A DNA stretch of 64,000 nt. It comes from VXOI01 sp965261945 (lineage in GTDB: Bacteria > Chloroflexota > Dehalococcoidia > Lucifugimonadales > UBA3495). How positions within the stretch are numbered: position 1 is the stretch's first letter; each line of letters starts with the position of its first letter. Below are positions 34,532 through 42,655 of the stretch, one piece after another. Both the position numbers and the translations under genes were made by a program. Below the pieces are notes generated by a model. The model made no database searches. It had not been told where the DNA came from and saw nothing but the letters and a program-made list of their open reading frames with translations. Location of the stretch: NCBI GenBank assembly GCA_965261945.1, contig CBDHEF010000002.1:1240001-1304000 (forward strand), given 5' to 3'.

Positions 34532-35122
34532 ATGATTCCCTCATCCGCGATCTCCCGAACTTCGACTCGCCGCGTCGCTTTGTTGTCATCCCTCGCCGCC
34601 CTGCTGGTCCTTGTCGCCACGTCCCTGCTGGCGCCGGCGGCCTTTGGGCAGGAGGATAACAAGGAAGAAGTGCATCACGTCGGGGCGCATGACATCCGGG
34701 TGGCGCCGGTGAATCTGAACCTGGGCGCAGGTTCTGCCCAATTCGCTATTTTCGTTACCCACCCTGAGACCGGCGCGCCGGTGCCGGACGCCCGCGTGGT
34801 GATGCTCGCATCCCACGAAAAAGAGGGCAATCCGGGGTGGGCCTTCGCCACCAACTCGCCCGCCGCCCGAGAACGCTACGACGTGCATCTGAAGTTGGAC
34901 TCCACTGGCGACTGGGCCATCAGCGTAGACGTTTCCTCTCTCCTCGGCGCAGAAATCATAGGTGTCACTACTCTGTCAGTGCCGTCGGTAAGTCGGCTAA
35001 CCCAAGGCTCCTGGGTGTTCTTCGGTATGTTCGGGATAATCATGCTGGGCATCGCCTACGTCTGGTGGAGTGCGCGTCGCGATTACCGCCGCAAGCAGGC
35101 GGCCCAGGCTGATCCCAGGTGA
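34532..35122 (+). CDS. Exported membrane-anchored protein, YtkA/FixH-like
   Basis: 196 residues. A signal sequence (LLSSLAALLVLVATSLLAPA) ends near residue 40. A beta-sandwich domain (about 50-150: VHHVGAHDIRVAPVNLNLGA, FAIFVTHPETGAPVPDARVV, YDVHLKLDSTGDWAISVDVS) follows, then a membrane helix near 165 (WVFFGMFGIIMLGIAYVWWS) and a basic tail. FixH/YtkA-like domains are found beside copper and cytochrome oxidase assembly proteins. The stop overlaps the CtaG-like GTG start by 4 bases, so the two are translated together. Confidence 0.75.
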   Translation: MIPSSAISRTSTRRVALLSSLAALLVLVATSLLAPAAFGQEDNKEEVHHVGAHDIRVAPVNLNLGAGSAQFAIFVTHPETGAPVPDARVVMLASHEKEGNPGWAFATNSPAARERYDVHLKLDSTGDWAISVDVSSLLGAEIIGVTTLSVPSVSRLTQGSWVFFGMFGIIMLGIAYVWWSARRDYRRKQAAQADPR

Positions 35123-36081
35123 AGACCGCAGCCTTATTCACGGCAATGGGCCGTCGCTGGCTGATTTTGCCGCCGGCCGCGGCAGCAGCGTTTGTGGTGG
35201 CGATGTGGGCGGCCCCCGTGGCCCTCGCTCACGGGGGCATCGACTCCGGGCAGGAGCCGTGGACGGCCTGGAACCTGAATCCGCTTCCTACGGTTCTGGT
35301 GCTGATGGCCGCCTATGTCTACCTCAACGGCCTCAGCAATTGGGAACGGCCCAGTCATCCGGTGAACAACTGGCAGAAGGCATCCTTCCTGTTCGGACTG
35401 TTCCTGGTCTTCTTCGCTCTTCAGTCGCCTCTCGACCCGCTTTCCGACCATCTGCTTTCCTTCCACCAGGTGCAGCACTTCATCCTGCGGATGGTGGCGC
35501 CGATGTTCATCCTGCTTGGAGCGCCGCTGACGCCAATGCTGCGGGGCCTGCCTCCCTGGGCGCGGCAGGGCATCATCCGGCCCCTGGCCCGCAACTATTA
35601 CGTGCGGCAGGTCTACGGACTGCTGACCAATCCGATTTTCACCGTGGGCTTCTTCCTCGGCAGCCTGTACCTATGGCAATTCCCCGGCGCCTTCAACCTG
35701 GCCCTGCGCAACGGAGAGGTCCATGCGCTGATGCACCTGACCATGAGCGTGTCGGGGTTCCTGTTCTGGTGGGTTATCATCGACCCGCCACCCCACCGCT
35801 CACGGCTTCACTACGGGCTGCGGGTGCTGTACCTGGGGCTGATTGTGCTGCCCAACACCCTGCTGGGCGCGGCCATCACCTTCTCCCGCAGTCCGATTTA
35901 CAGCGCATACGCCGAGGTGACCCAGCCATACGGCCTGGACCTGATGACCGACCAGCAGTTGGGCGGACTGATGCTGTGGGTTCCCGGCGATATGATGAGC
36001 ATTGTGGCCGCCGGCATCGTCATGGTAATGTGGTACCAGCGTGAAGAGGGCCAGCACCAAGCCGAGGCCCAGGCGCGGTAG
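35119..36081 (+). CDS. ctaG: CtaG-type caa3 cytochrome c oxidase assembly factor
   Basis: 320 residues, GTG start, seven or so membrane helices. The caa3_CtaG family pattern is visible: FFALQSPLDPLSDHLLSFHQ followed by VQHFILRMVAPMFILLGAP, then HALMHLTMSVSGFLFWWVII and GLMLWVPGDMMSIVAAGIVM. Conserved His in SFHQVQH and HALMH are candidate copper ligands of the family. It is needed for copper insertion into caa3 oxidase in other bacteria. It is translationally coupled to the FixH/YtkA-like gene. No oxidase subunit genes are in the window. Confidence 0.85.
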   Translation: MKTAALFTAMGRRWLILPPAAAAAFVVAMWAAPVALAHGGIDSGQEPWTAWNLNPLPTVLVLMAAYVYLNGLSNWERPSHPVNNWQKASFLFGLFLVFFALQSPLDPLSDHLLSFHQVQHFILRMVAPMFILLGAPLTPMLRGLPPWARQGIIRPLARNYYVRQVYGLLTNPIFTVGFFLGSLYLWQFPGAFNLALRNGEVHALMHLTMSVSGFLFWWVIIDPPPHRSRLHYGLRVLYLGLIVLPNTLLGAAITFSRSPIYSAYAEVTQPYGLDLMTDQQLGGLMLWVPGDMMSIVAAGIVMVMWYQREEGQHQAEAQAR

Positions 36082-36109
36082 GCGGCGAAATGTTACGCCC
36101 CCACCCTAA

Positions 36110-36166
36110 CCCTCTCCCGGTGGGAGAGGGTAGTATATTTCTAACTCCCTCTCACAGGGAGAGGGA
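36110..36166. repeat. Two CCCTCTCCC/GGGAGAGGG hairpin repeats
   Basis: The first has arms at 36110-36118 and 36122-36130; the second, slightly different, has arms near 36146-36153 and 36157-36166. Same dispersed family as 1021-1074. They lie between the CtaG gene and the LLM enzyme and could stop or stabilise the upstream transcript. Confidence 0.7.
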
Positions 36167-36194
36167 ATTCTCTCTCTGACAGGACGGATCAACC

Positions 36195-37310
36195 ATGCTC
36201 AACGGCGCGGACGAAGTACGCTTCAGCTGGTTCATCCCCATCGACGGAGACGGCAGCCGGGCCGGGACGATGCGGGCGGAACGTCCGCCCGACTTCGGGT
36301 ACCTGCGCCGGGTGGTTGAGACGGCGGAGGAGTGTGGCTACTACTCTCTGCTCATACCCACTCGCTTCGCCAACGGGCTGTTTGCCGAGGACGCGCCGCT
36401 CGCCGAGACCTGGACCACCGCCACGGCCCTCGCGGCAGTCACCAGCCGCATCCGGTTCCTCATCGCGGTGCGCCCCGGATTCATCGCCCTGGGCCTGTTC
36501 GCGCAGATGGCCGCCGCCCTGCACCAGATTTCCAACGGGCGCGTTGACATCAACATCGTGCCTGGCGGAATCCAGAACGACTTCGAGCGGGTGGGCGAGG
36601 AAAGCACCCACGAGACCCGCTACGAACGCGCCGAGGAGTTCATCGCCGCCTGCCGCAAGCTGTGGACGCAACCCGGCCCGGTGGACTTCGCCGGCGACTA
36701 TTACCGCCTGCGCGACGCCTACTGCGCCCCTCAGCCCGGCCCTTCGACAAGCTCAGGAGGCGGGCCGCGTTTCTACCTGGGCGGCGCATCGCCCCGGGCG
36801 TTGCGGCTGTCGGGGCGGCAGGCCGACGTGCATCTGTCCTGGATTGAGCCGCTGGAGGCCACCGCCCAACGCAACAACGAAGTGCTGGCGGAGTTCCAGA
36901 AGACCGGGCGGACGCCGGAGCTGGGCCTGCGGACTCACCTGGTGGTGCGCGACACCGAAGCCGAGGCGTGGGGCGCCGCCAACGAACTCATCGCCCACGC
37001 TGACCCGGCGGTAAAGGCCCAGCGGCAGGCGGCCATCGTCGGCACACAGATGGTGGGGCAGCAGGCGCAGGCCCGCGAGGCCCCGGATCATCGCGTCGGC
37101 CCTCACCTGTGGAACGGCCTGTCGGAAGTGCGCGTCAACTGCGGCACCGCCATTGTCGGCACCCCGCAGCAGGCCGCCGACACGCTCTTCGACTACGCGC
37201 GGCTCGGCTTCCGCGAGTTCATTCTCTCCGGCTTCCCGCACGTAGAGGAGTGCAGGCGGGTTTCCGAGGAAGTACTGCCCCGCCTGCGGGAGAAGCTGGC
37301 AGGGAACTGA
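36195..37310 (+). CDS. LLM-class flavin monooxygenase, alkanesulfonate-monooxygenase (SsuD)-like
   Basis: 371 residues. RFSWFIPIDGDG at the start, YYSLLIPTRFANGLFAEDAP, IRFLIAVRPGFIALGLFAQM and ISNGRVDINIVPGGIQNDFE are the SsuD-type barrel strands; family members use FMNH2 to split C-S bonds of sulfonates or related compounds. A 370-residue length fits. A dispersed repeat (36741-36758) is read in frame as PSTSSGGG within the insertion-tolerant region. The C-terminal half VGTPQQAADTLFDYARLGFR with FILSGFPHVEECRRV is standard. No sulfonate ABC transporter is adjacent, so the substrate is open. Confidence 0.9.
   Translation: MLNGADEVRFSWFIPIDGDGSRAGTMRAERPPDFGYLRRVVETAEECGYYSLLIPTRFANGLFAEDAPLAETWTTATALAAVTSRIRFLIAVRPGFIALGLFAQMAAALHQISNGRVDINIVPGGIQNDFERVGEESTHETRYERAEEFIAACRKLWTQPGPVDFAGDYYRLRDAYCAPQPGPSTSSGGGPRFYLGGASPRALRLSGRQADVHLSWIEPLEATAQRNNEVLAEFQKTGRTPELGLRTHLVVRDTEAEAWGAANELIAHADPAVKAQRQAAIVGTQMVGQQAQAREAPDHRVGPHLWNGLSEVRVNCGTAIVGTPQQAADTLFDYARLGFREFILSGFPHVEECRRVSEEVLPRLREKLAGN
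36741..36758 (+). repeat. CCTTCGACAAGCTCAGGA dispersed repeat inside a gene
   Basis: An 18-base unit flanked by a short GGCCC/GGGCC-like stem, in the coding sequence of the SsuD-like enzyme. A related inverted copy forms the loop of the terminator at 20444-20491. It adds in-frame residues to the protein. Confidence 0.65.
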
Positions 37311-37409
37311 TCGATCACAGGGGACGCAAAGAGCGCCGCGAAGGCAAAGAGAGCGCCAAGGTTGATGGAAAATCTTACCCCGGCGCTCTTGCCGTACTCC
37401 GCGTTTGAT

Positions 37410-38828
37410 CTATTCAAACCCCGGCGGGCGCTTGTCGGCCCAGGGCCGGGCGTTCTCGAAAGCCGCAGACGCCTGCAACACTCTTGCCTCGGCGCGGCGC
37501 GGGCCGATGATGTGCAGGCCGATGGGCAGTCCATCGGACGAGAAGCCGCAGGGCACGCTGGAGGCGGTCTGCCCGGTCATGTTGATGGGGTAGGTGAAGG
37601 GGATGAAGCCCCACTGAGGATCGACTTCTTTGCCTCCAATGATCGCGGGCCGCTTGCCTATCTCGAAGGCTGGGGTCGGCATGGTGGGGGAGAGCAGCAG
37701 GTCGTAGCTGTCGAAGAAGTCCTCCATCTGCCGCCCCAGCCGGTCCACTTGCAGGATGGCGCGGGAGAGCCGGGCCCCGTCAACGCCGGAGCCGTGTTCG
37801 ATGGAGTACAGGCCCGGTTGCGAGAACTCATCCCGGCGCTCATCCAGCAGGTGGCCGTAGGACGTGTATGCGGCTGTTGCGAACACGTCGAAGAATGCTT
37901 CGAACGGATCCTCCAGCTTCAGCGGCGCATCCTCAACGATCGCGCCCAGCTCCTCGAAGACGCGGGCGGCGCGGGCGGTTATCTCGGCTACCTCCGGGTC
38001 TACGCCCGCGTAGCCGTAATCGGGACTCCAGGCAATCCGCATTCCCGCAACGCCCCGGCCCAGCCCGGCGCTGAAGTCGGGCGGCGTCTCCTTGAGGGAG
38101 TTGGGATCGCGGCTGTCGGGGCCAGCCAGGACTTGCAGCAGCAGGGCGGTGTCGCCCACGGTGCGGCTCATCGGGCCGGATTGGGAGAAGTGATTGGCGG
38201 CGGGCCGTCCGTATCCGCCGTAGCGAGGCACCCGGTGCTGGGTGGGCTTGATGCCGGTGACACCGCTGAAACTGGCGGGTATGCGGATGGAGCCTCCGCC
38301 GTCGCTGCCGGTGGCGATGGTGCAAAGCCCGGCGGACAGGGCGGCCCCCGCGCCGCCGCTGGAGCCGCCGGGGGTTCGGTCGGTGTTCCACGGATTTCGG
38401 CAGGGTTCACCCAGCTCGTTCTCGGTGGTGCCCGACTGCCCGAACTCGGGCGTGTTGGTCTTGCCCAGCACAACGGCCCCGGCGGCCTTGACTCGCTCCA
38501 CGACAATCGAGTCAATTTCCGGGGTGCGGTCGCGGAACAAGGCCGAGCCAAGGGTTGTGGGAATCCCCTTGCTCATCTCCAGGTCTTTGATGGAGATTGG
38601 TATACCGTGCAGCGGCCCCAGCGCCCAGCCGCGGGCCACGGCGTCATCGGCAGCGCGGGCGTCGGCCATCGCCTGCTCCGGGCAGAGGGCCAGATAGGCA
38701 TTCAACCGCGGGTCCAGCCTCTCGATGCGTTGGTAGAACAACTCGGTAACTTCCACCGACGACACCTGCCGCGACCTGATGGCCCGGCTGAGTTCAACGG
38801 CGGACATATAGGCAAGCTCACTGCTCAT
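37410..38828 (-). CDS. Amidase (amidase-signature family)
   Basis: About 472 residues from the ATG at 38828 (preferred for its CGGAG site; a longer frame to 38906 lacks one). Amidase-signature Ser-cisSer-Lys triad parts are visible: GIPISIKDLEMSKG with the catalytic Lys, TPGGSSGGAGAALSAGLC (Gly-Ser-rich signature), and ATGSDGGGSIRIPASFSG with the cis-Ser and nucleophilic Ser. GADH-type C-terminal segments FTYPINMTGQTASSVPCGFS and GLPIGLHIIGPRRAEARVL complete it. Family enzymes hydrolyse amides; related GatA works only with GatB/GatC, which are not present here. It is transcribed towards the LLM enzyme. Confidence 0.92.
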   Translation of the reverse strand: MSSELAYMSAVELSRAIRSRQVSSVEVTELFYQRIERLDPRLNAYLALCPEQAMADARAADDAVARGWALGPLHGIPISIKDLEMSKGIPTTLGSALFRDRTPEIDSIVVERVKAAGAVVLGKTNTPEFGQSGTTENELGEPCRNPWNTDRTPGGSSGGAGAALSAGLCTIATGSDGGGSIRIPASFSGVTGIKPTQHRVPRYGGYGRPAANHFSQSGPMSRTVGDTALLLQVLAGPDSRDPNSLKETPPDFSAGLGRGVAGMRIAWSPDYGYAGVDPEVAEITARAARVFEELGAIVEDAPLKLEDPFEAFFDVFATAAYTSYGHLLDERRDEFSQPGLYSIEHGSGVDGARLSRAILQVDRLGRQMEDFFDSYDLLLSPTMPTPAFEIGKRPAIIGGKEVDPQWGFIPFTYPINMTGQTASSVPCGFSSDGLPIGLHIIGPRRAEARVLQASAAFENARPWADKRPPGFE

Positions 38829-38894
38829 AACGGCTCCGAAAACGGGTTGGCTTTCCGAGTGGGGGAATCTGCGGTTGATAATCGCACTTGCGGG

Positions 38895-38910
38895 GCAATC
38901 ACGCAACCGC
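38895..38910 (+). repeat. Left 16-bp direct repeat bounding the helicase insert
   Basis: GCAATCACGCAACCGC occurs here and again at 42500-42515 in the same orientation, enclosing the SNF2 helicase pair. The sequences outside the two copies differ, as expected for an insertion at this site. Confidence 0.75.
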
Positions 38911-38922
38911 CCGTCTTGGATG

Positions 38923-41754
38923 TCACGTAGCAGAAAGGTCAGCAGTCGCCAGTAGAACTATGTCGTTAGGATGGCGAAATTCGGTGCACCGGGCGGCCAG
39001 TTCCAAGTCTGCCTGCTGTCTCAAGTGTTCCATACGAACATTTCTTTCAGCCGAATTACCTGTCTGCGGCGGTGACTGACTCTGCGGGGCATTAACTAGC
39101 AAACTGGCGAAAAAGGCGGGGTTAGCAATCGGCGGCCCTCCGCCTTCCGGCAAAAACACCGGCAACAGTTCATCGCCTTGCGGCTCACCTTGGTCATTCT
39201 GCCAGCGGAGCCGGTACAGGCCAAGTATTCCTGATTCGGGGCCGACCAAGGTTGCGTACTCTCCCTTGAATCGTGGAGACTGGGCAAAATCAATCAAATC
39301 GTTAAAGAACTCGCTGGCGAAATCCATTGGGCAAGCAGGCGGATCGCTTTTGACGCTTCTCGCCAGTTGCCGGTCAACAGTAACTCGCACCACGGTTCTC
39401 ATGCCGAATTCAGCGAACCTGTTGCGCATCTCGGCGGGCAGTTCCAGTTCCAGCACTTTCCCTGCGTACAATTGACTCCTGATTTTCACGTTACGGAACG
39501 TCAGAATTCCCTTCAGGAATACCAGTGCTTCGTCGGTGCCTAAGGCTTCTACCGCAGCAGCTCTTTGCGGGTCATAGCCCTCGATATGAGCGAACAAGCT
39601 CTCCTGCTGGGAATGAGATTCTCTGGCCCGTTGCACTGCCACTTCGACGTCTTCTTCGGAGCGGCTCAATTGCAAAGTACGGTTAGAGGCCATTATCGCT
39701 GCAATATCAACTCTCTCCAAAAGTTCGCCAAGGATTTCCGTTTCTAGGCCATCTCTGTATTCTTGTCCCACTGCCGCCATATCCTCTGCGATGCTGGCAA
39801 CACGAGCCAGCATCAGAGTAAGCACCTTATTATCGAACCCGTCATCCAACTTCAGATTGAAGACGATGACTCGCTCTTTCTGTCCATAGCGATACAGACG
39901 TCCGGCTCTTTGCACCAGGCGACTTGGATTCCAGGGTAGGTCATAGTTCACCATAATATGGCAATTTTCATGGAGGTTTATGCCTTCTCCGCCGGCTTCG
40001 GTGGAAACCATAAACTGGGCCGAGCTGTTGAAGTTATCAATGCTCTGCAATTTTTGCCCTATACTCATGCTACCGTTAATTTGAGTAACGCCGCAATGAG
40101 GATAGCGGTCTTGCAGTGCCTTTACCAGATATTCCTGAGTGCCGCGATATTCGGTGAATATCAGCAGCTTTTCGTCGGATTTCTGAAGAGGTTCCACGAT
40201 TTGGTTCAGAAATTCATTCAGTTTCCGGTCGTCTTCCTTGACCTGATGAGCTGTAGCCAGCAACTGCTGGATATACTTTTGCTCCTCATAGAAGAATGGC
40301 CGTGCAGCTATATCAGCCAAATCAGCGATGTCATCCCGCCCGTCGGTGCCATCAGCAAAGGCATCTTCCACTTCCGCGTTAAAATGCAACACTACATGGC
40401 CACTACTAGGATCCTGCAATCTAGAGCTCCGACGCCGCAGTGACTGCTCGATAGCCGCGATGCTGGACGATGCCAGCTTGCGGTAAGTCGTCATAACGAA
40501 TCCAATAGCTCGCCCTGTGGCTCCACCACTTTCCGCCGCAGCATAGCCACGCTTAACATAGCTTTGCAGTTGCTCATCAAACTCCCGGGCTACCTTTGCC
40601 AGAGGCACTTCAACCAAGCGAGTATCCTGCCCGCGGAACAGGAAATTTCCGTGGGCGTCGGTAGCCTGGCTCTTGCGGTTACGCAAAATTACTTCGGCGA
40701 TTATGGACTGATTGGTGAATATATTGCCGAACTGTTCCCGCAAATCCGGGCGCAACAGTAACAGCAGATTAACAAACTGCTCGTGATTTCCTTGATGTGG
40801 AGTGCCGGTAAGGAAGAGAAAATCGTCGGTCTGTTTCCGTAGCTCCGCGGCCAACTGGTAACGTTGAGTAGTAGCTTGATTCGGCAGTTTGCTCAGGTGG
40901 TGAGCTTCGTCGAAAATTACGATGTCCCAATAACCTGACTGGTTGAACAGTTCCTTGTGGTCATCGGCTTTGGCGCGGTCAATGGAAACGATTACTTTTT
41001 TTCGACCTTCCCAAATGGACGGAGTAGGATTGTTAAAATCTGCACCGTATATTTCAAATTCCTCATTAAATTTGTGCTTCATTTCGTCTTTCCACTGCCT
41101 GGTCAAGCCCGCCGGGCAAACAACCAATACACGGGAGGCTTGCCGTCGGCGCTTCATAGCAGCTAACAATAGGCCGACCTCAATGGTTTTGCCCAAACCA
41201 ACGTCGTCGGCAATTAGCCAATTTCCCTGCCCCGAAGTAAGGATACGATGCACCAAGTCAATTTGATGCGGTAGTGGGTCAACATCCATCCGATCCAACG
41301 CGCCGGTAATTTGGTTCCACGAATCGAGGGCATAAGCCAGTGCCTTCAGACGGAACCGTTCCGCGCCTTCGCCATCCGTTCTTTGCGCAGCCCTGTAGCT
41401 GGAATTTGCATCGCGCACCCTCACCAGATTTTCGTAGGGAATCCATCGGCTTTCGCCGGTGTCATGGAATTGCACTAAAACTTGATGCCGATATGCCATA
41501 GTTCTGGTTTCCAGCACTATTCCAGCACCCATAGTCTTGCGGGTATTAGAGTGAGGACTGTCCTGAACAGTATCGCCTCTCTGAAAGCCGCATGAAAGTT
41601 CCCGAAGGGAATGCCATTTAGTTGTCCTGCTCTGAGGCCAGTGCACTTCAACCCGAGTTGAACCGCCCTCGGTTGCGCTTTGCACGACCCGGCCGATGCC
41701 AAAGTCTTTGTGCTTTACCAAACAACCCGGCACTGGGAGCAACATGGTAGTCAT
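38923..41754 (-). CDS. SNF2/RapA-like DEAH helicase (translocase)
   Basis: 943 residues. The N-terminal region holds an SH3-like LVKHKDFGIGRVVQS segment (about 13-28) and a second VLETRTMAYRHQVLVQFHDT segment (about 80-100). The helicase core follows: PLPHQIDLV, Walker A DDVGLGKTIEVG (near 183-194), PAGLTRQWKDEM, DEAH box FDEAHHLS (near 281), FLTGTPHQGN, FTEYRGTQEYLV, STEAGGEGINLHE and motif VI QRAGRLYRYGQ (near 615). The C-terminal 280 residues have no named domain seen. It starts two bases after the upstream gene's stop, with GGAG before the ATG. Base composition is AT-richer than neighbours. Likely DNA translocase in phage or plasmid defence, inferred from context. Confidence 0.88.
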   Translation of the reverse strand: MTTMLLPVPGCLVKHKDFGIGRVVQSATEGGSTRVEVHWPQSRTTKWHSLRELSCGFQRGDTVQDSPHSNTRKTMGAGIVLETRTMAYRHQVLVQFHDTGESRWIPYENLVRVRDANSSYRAAQRTDGEGAERFRLKALAYALDSWNQITGALDRMDVDPLPHQIDLVHRILTSGQGNWLIADDVGLGKTIEVGLLLAAMKRRRQASRVLVVCPAGLTRQWKDEMKHKFNEEFEIYGADFNNPTPSIWEGRKKVIVSIDRAKADDHKELFNQSGYWDIVIFDEAHHLSKLPNQATTQRYQLAAELRKQTDDFLFLTGTPHQGNHEQFVNLLLLLRPDLREQFGNIFTNQSIIAEVILRNRKSQATDAHGNFLFRGQDTRLVEVPLAKVAREFDEQLQSYVKRGYAAAESGGATGRAIGFVMTTYRKLASSSIAAIEQSLRRRSSRLQDPSSGHVVLHFNAEVEDAFADGTDGRDDIADLADIAARPFFYEEQKYIQQLLATAHQVKEDDRKLNEFLNQIVEPLQKSDEKLLIFTEYRGTQEYLVKALQDRYPHCGVTQINGSMSIGQKLQSIDNFNSSAQFMVSTEAGGEGINLHENCHIMVNYDLPWNPSRLVQRAGRLYRYGQKERVIVFNLKLDDGFDNKVLTLMLARVASIAEDMAAVGQEYRDGLETEILGELLERVDIAAIMASNRTLQLSRSEEDVEVAVQRARESHSQQESLFAHIEGYDPQRAAAVEALGTDEALVFLKGILTFRNVKIRSQLYAGKVLELELPAEMRNRFAEFGMRTVVRVTVDRQLARSVKSDPPACPMDFASEFFNDLIDFAQSPRFKGEYATLVGPESGILGLYRLRWQNDQGEPQGDELLPVFLPEGGGPPIANPAFFASLLVNAPQSQSPPQTGNSAERNVRMEHLRQQADLELAARCTEFRHPNDIVLLATADLSAT

Positions 41755-41756
41755 GT

Positions 41757-42464
41757 CTAACACTCCAAATTTTCTTTAATGGTATTCAGAAATAGAAGCC
41801 ATTTTTTCCTGTCTGGATATTCAGCGCGGGAAAGCGCGTATCTCGCAAACGAGAGGAAATATCCATGTTTCCAAAGACGCTGGCTTTCTTCCCACTCTTC
41901 AAACCAAGTTTCTTCAATAACATTCGCCGGGTTGCAGTGAGGGCGCAACTGAACCAGAAGATATGTGTCCTCCAAGGTTAAGTTGTAGCGACTCCAAACG
42001 GGATACCACACTTCCAGTAGTGGGTTCCAATAGACTGACTCCCACCATTTTTCCTTTCCGTCCCAGATTTTTCTAAATTTAAGAAACAGAATCAGGCTGT
42101 GACCGCTCCAAGATTTCCGTCGCAATCGAGGGAGCCAGTAACGCAACTGTCCCGATTCAAGACTCGCCAGCATCTCGGAGATTTGTCTACGTCCAGCTTC
42201 GGTAGCCTCCACTGCACTGGCAACTAGCTCATCTACCCGAAGCTCTATAGTCATGGTGTCGGAATCGCCCGGAGCATCATGCAACGGCTGATGCAAATCA
42301 GGGTTGAAATCCGAAATTAGCCCATCTTCCAACCAGAAAGCATCCTCGTCAAAAGAATCCGCCAAAGATTGGTCATCCGATAACTCAGCCAGAAGCAGGT
42401 CATCGAAATCATAATCCATGTCATCATTCGTCGGCTGCATTTCATAGCTGGACATGGGCGGCAT
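41757..42464 (-). CDS. Acidic protein of unknown function, partner of the SNF2 helicase
   Basis: 235 residues from the ATG at 42464 (AAGG upstream); a TTG further upstream falls inside the direct repeat and is less likely. The first 75 residues are strikingly acidic (DDMDYDFDDLLLAELSDD and further Asp/Glu). A helical middle (ELVASAVEATEAGRRQISEM) and a Trp-rich C-terminal half follow (RKSWSGHSLILFLKFRKIWD, KWWESVYWNPLLEVWYPVWS, EETWFEEWEESQRLWKHGYF). No signal or membrane segment, no known motif. It is the first gene of a two-gene unit with the helicase, TAG two bases before the next ATG. The acidic tail could mimic DNA or block the helicase; speculative. Confidence 0.7.
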   Translation of the reverse strand: MPPMSSYEMQPTNDDMDYDFDDLLLAELSDDQSLADSFDEDAFWLEDGLISDFNPDLHQPLHDAPGDSDTMTIELRVDELVASAVEATEAGRRQISEMLASLESGQLRYWLPRLRRKSWSGHSLILFLKFRKIWDGKEKWWESVYWNPLLEVWYPVWSRYNLTLEDTYLLVQLRPHCNPANVIEETWFEEWEESQRLWKHGYFLSFARYALSRAEYPDRKKWLLFLNTIKENLEC

Positions 42465-42499
42465 TCTAATAACCTTAAGGAGGTTTGGCAAGGATATAA

Positions 42500-42515
42500 G
42501 CAATCACGCAACCGC
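42500..42515 (+). repeat. Right 16-bp direct repeat bounding the helicase insert
   Basis: GCAATCACGCAACCGC, identical and same-oriented to 38895-38910. The insert so defined is about 3.6 kb and holds only the two genes. Confidence 0.75.
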
Positions 42516-42606
42516 GCGGGCCATTGAAAAAGGCGGCGGCGTCATTGACAATGGGCAATCGTGGCGCGGGGTAGTATCTTGGGGCAGGATTTCACCCCCG
42601 CCCCAA

Positions 42607-42628
42607 CCCTCTCCCTCAAGGGAGAGGG
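42607..42628. repeat. CCCTCTCCCT/AGGGAGAGGG hairpin repeat
   Basis: Arms 42607-42616 and 42619-42628 form a perfect stem with a two-base loop. A copy of the dispersed intergenic family, 28 bases before the start of the NAD-kinase-like gene. Confidence 0.7.
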
Positions 42629-42655
42629 GATAATTGGGACGGCAGGAGGCAGCGT

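Noticed and set aside
37362..38930. A 522-codon plus-strand frame over the amidase
   Set aside because: It is antisense to an amidase with the full signature. The translated protein has no recognisable domain.
38911..42499. DISARM, BREX or Zorya assignment for the helicase pair
   Set aside because: Only the helicase fits; the methyltransferase, PLD, DUF1998, Zor or Brx/Pgl partners needed for those systems are not adjacent.
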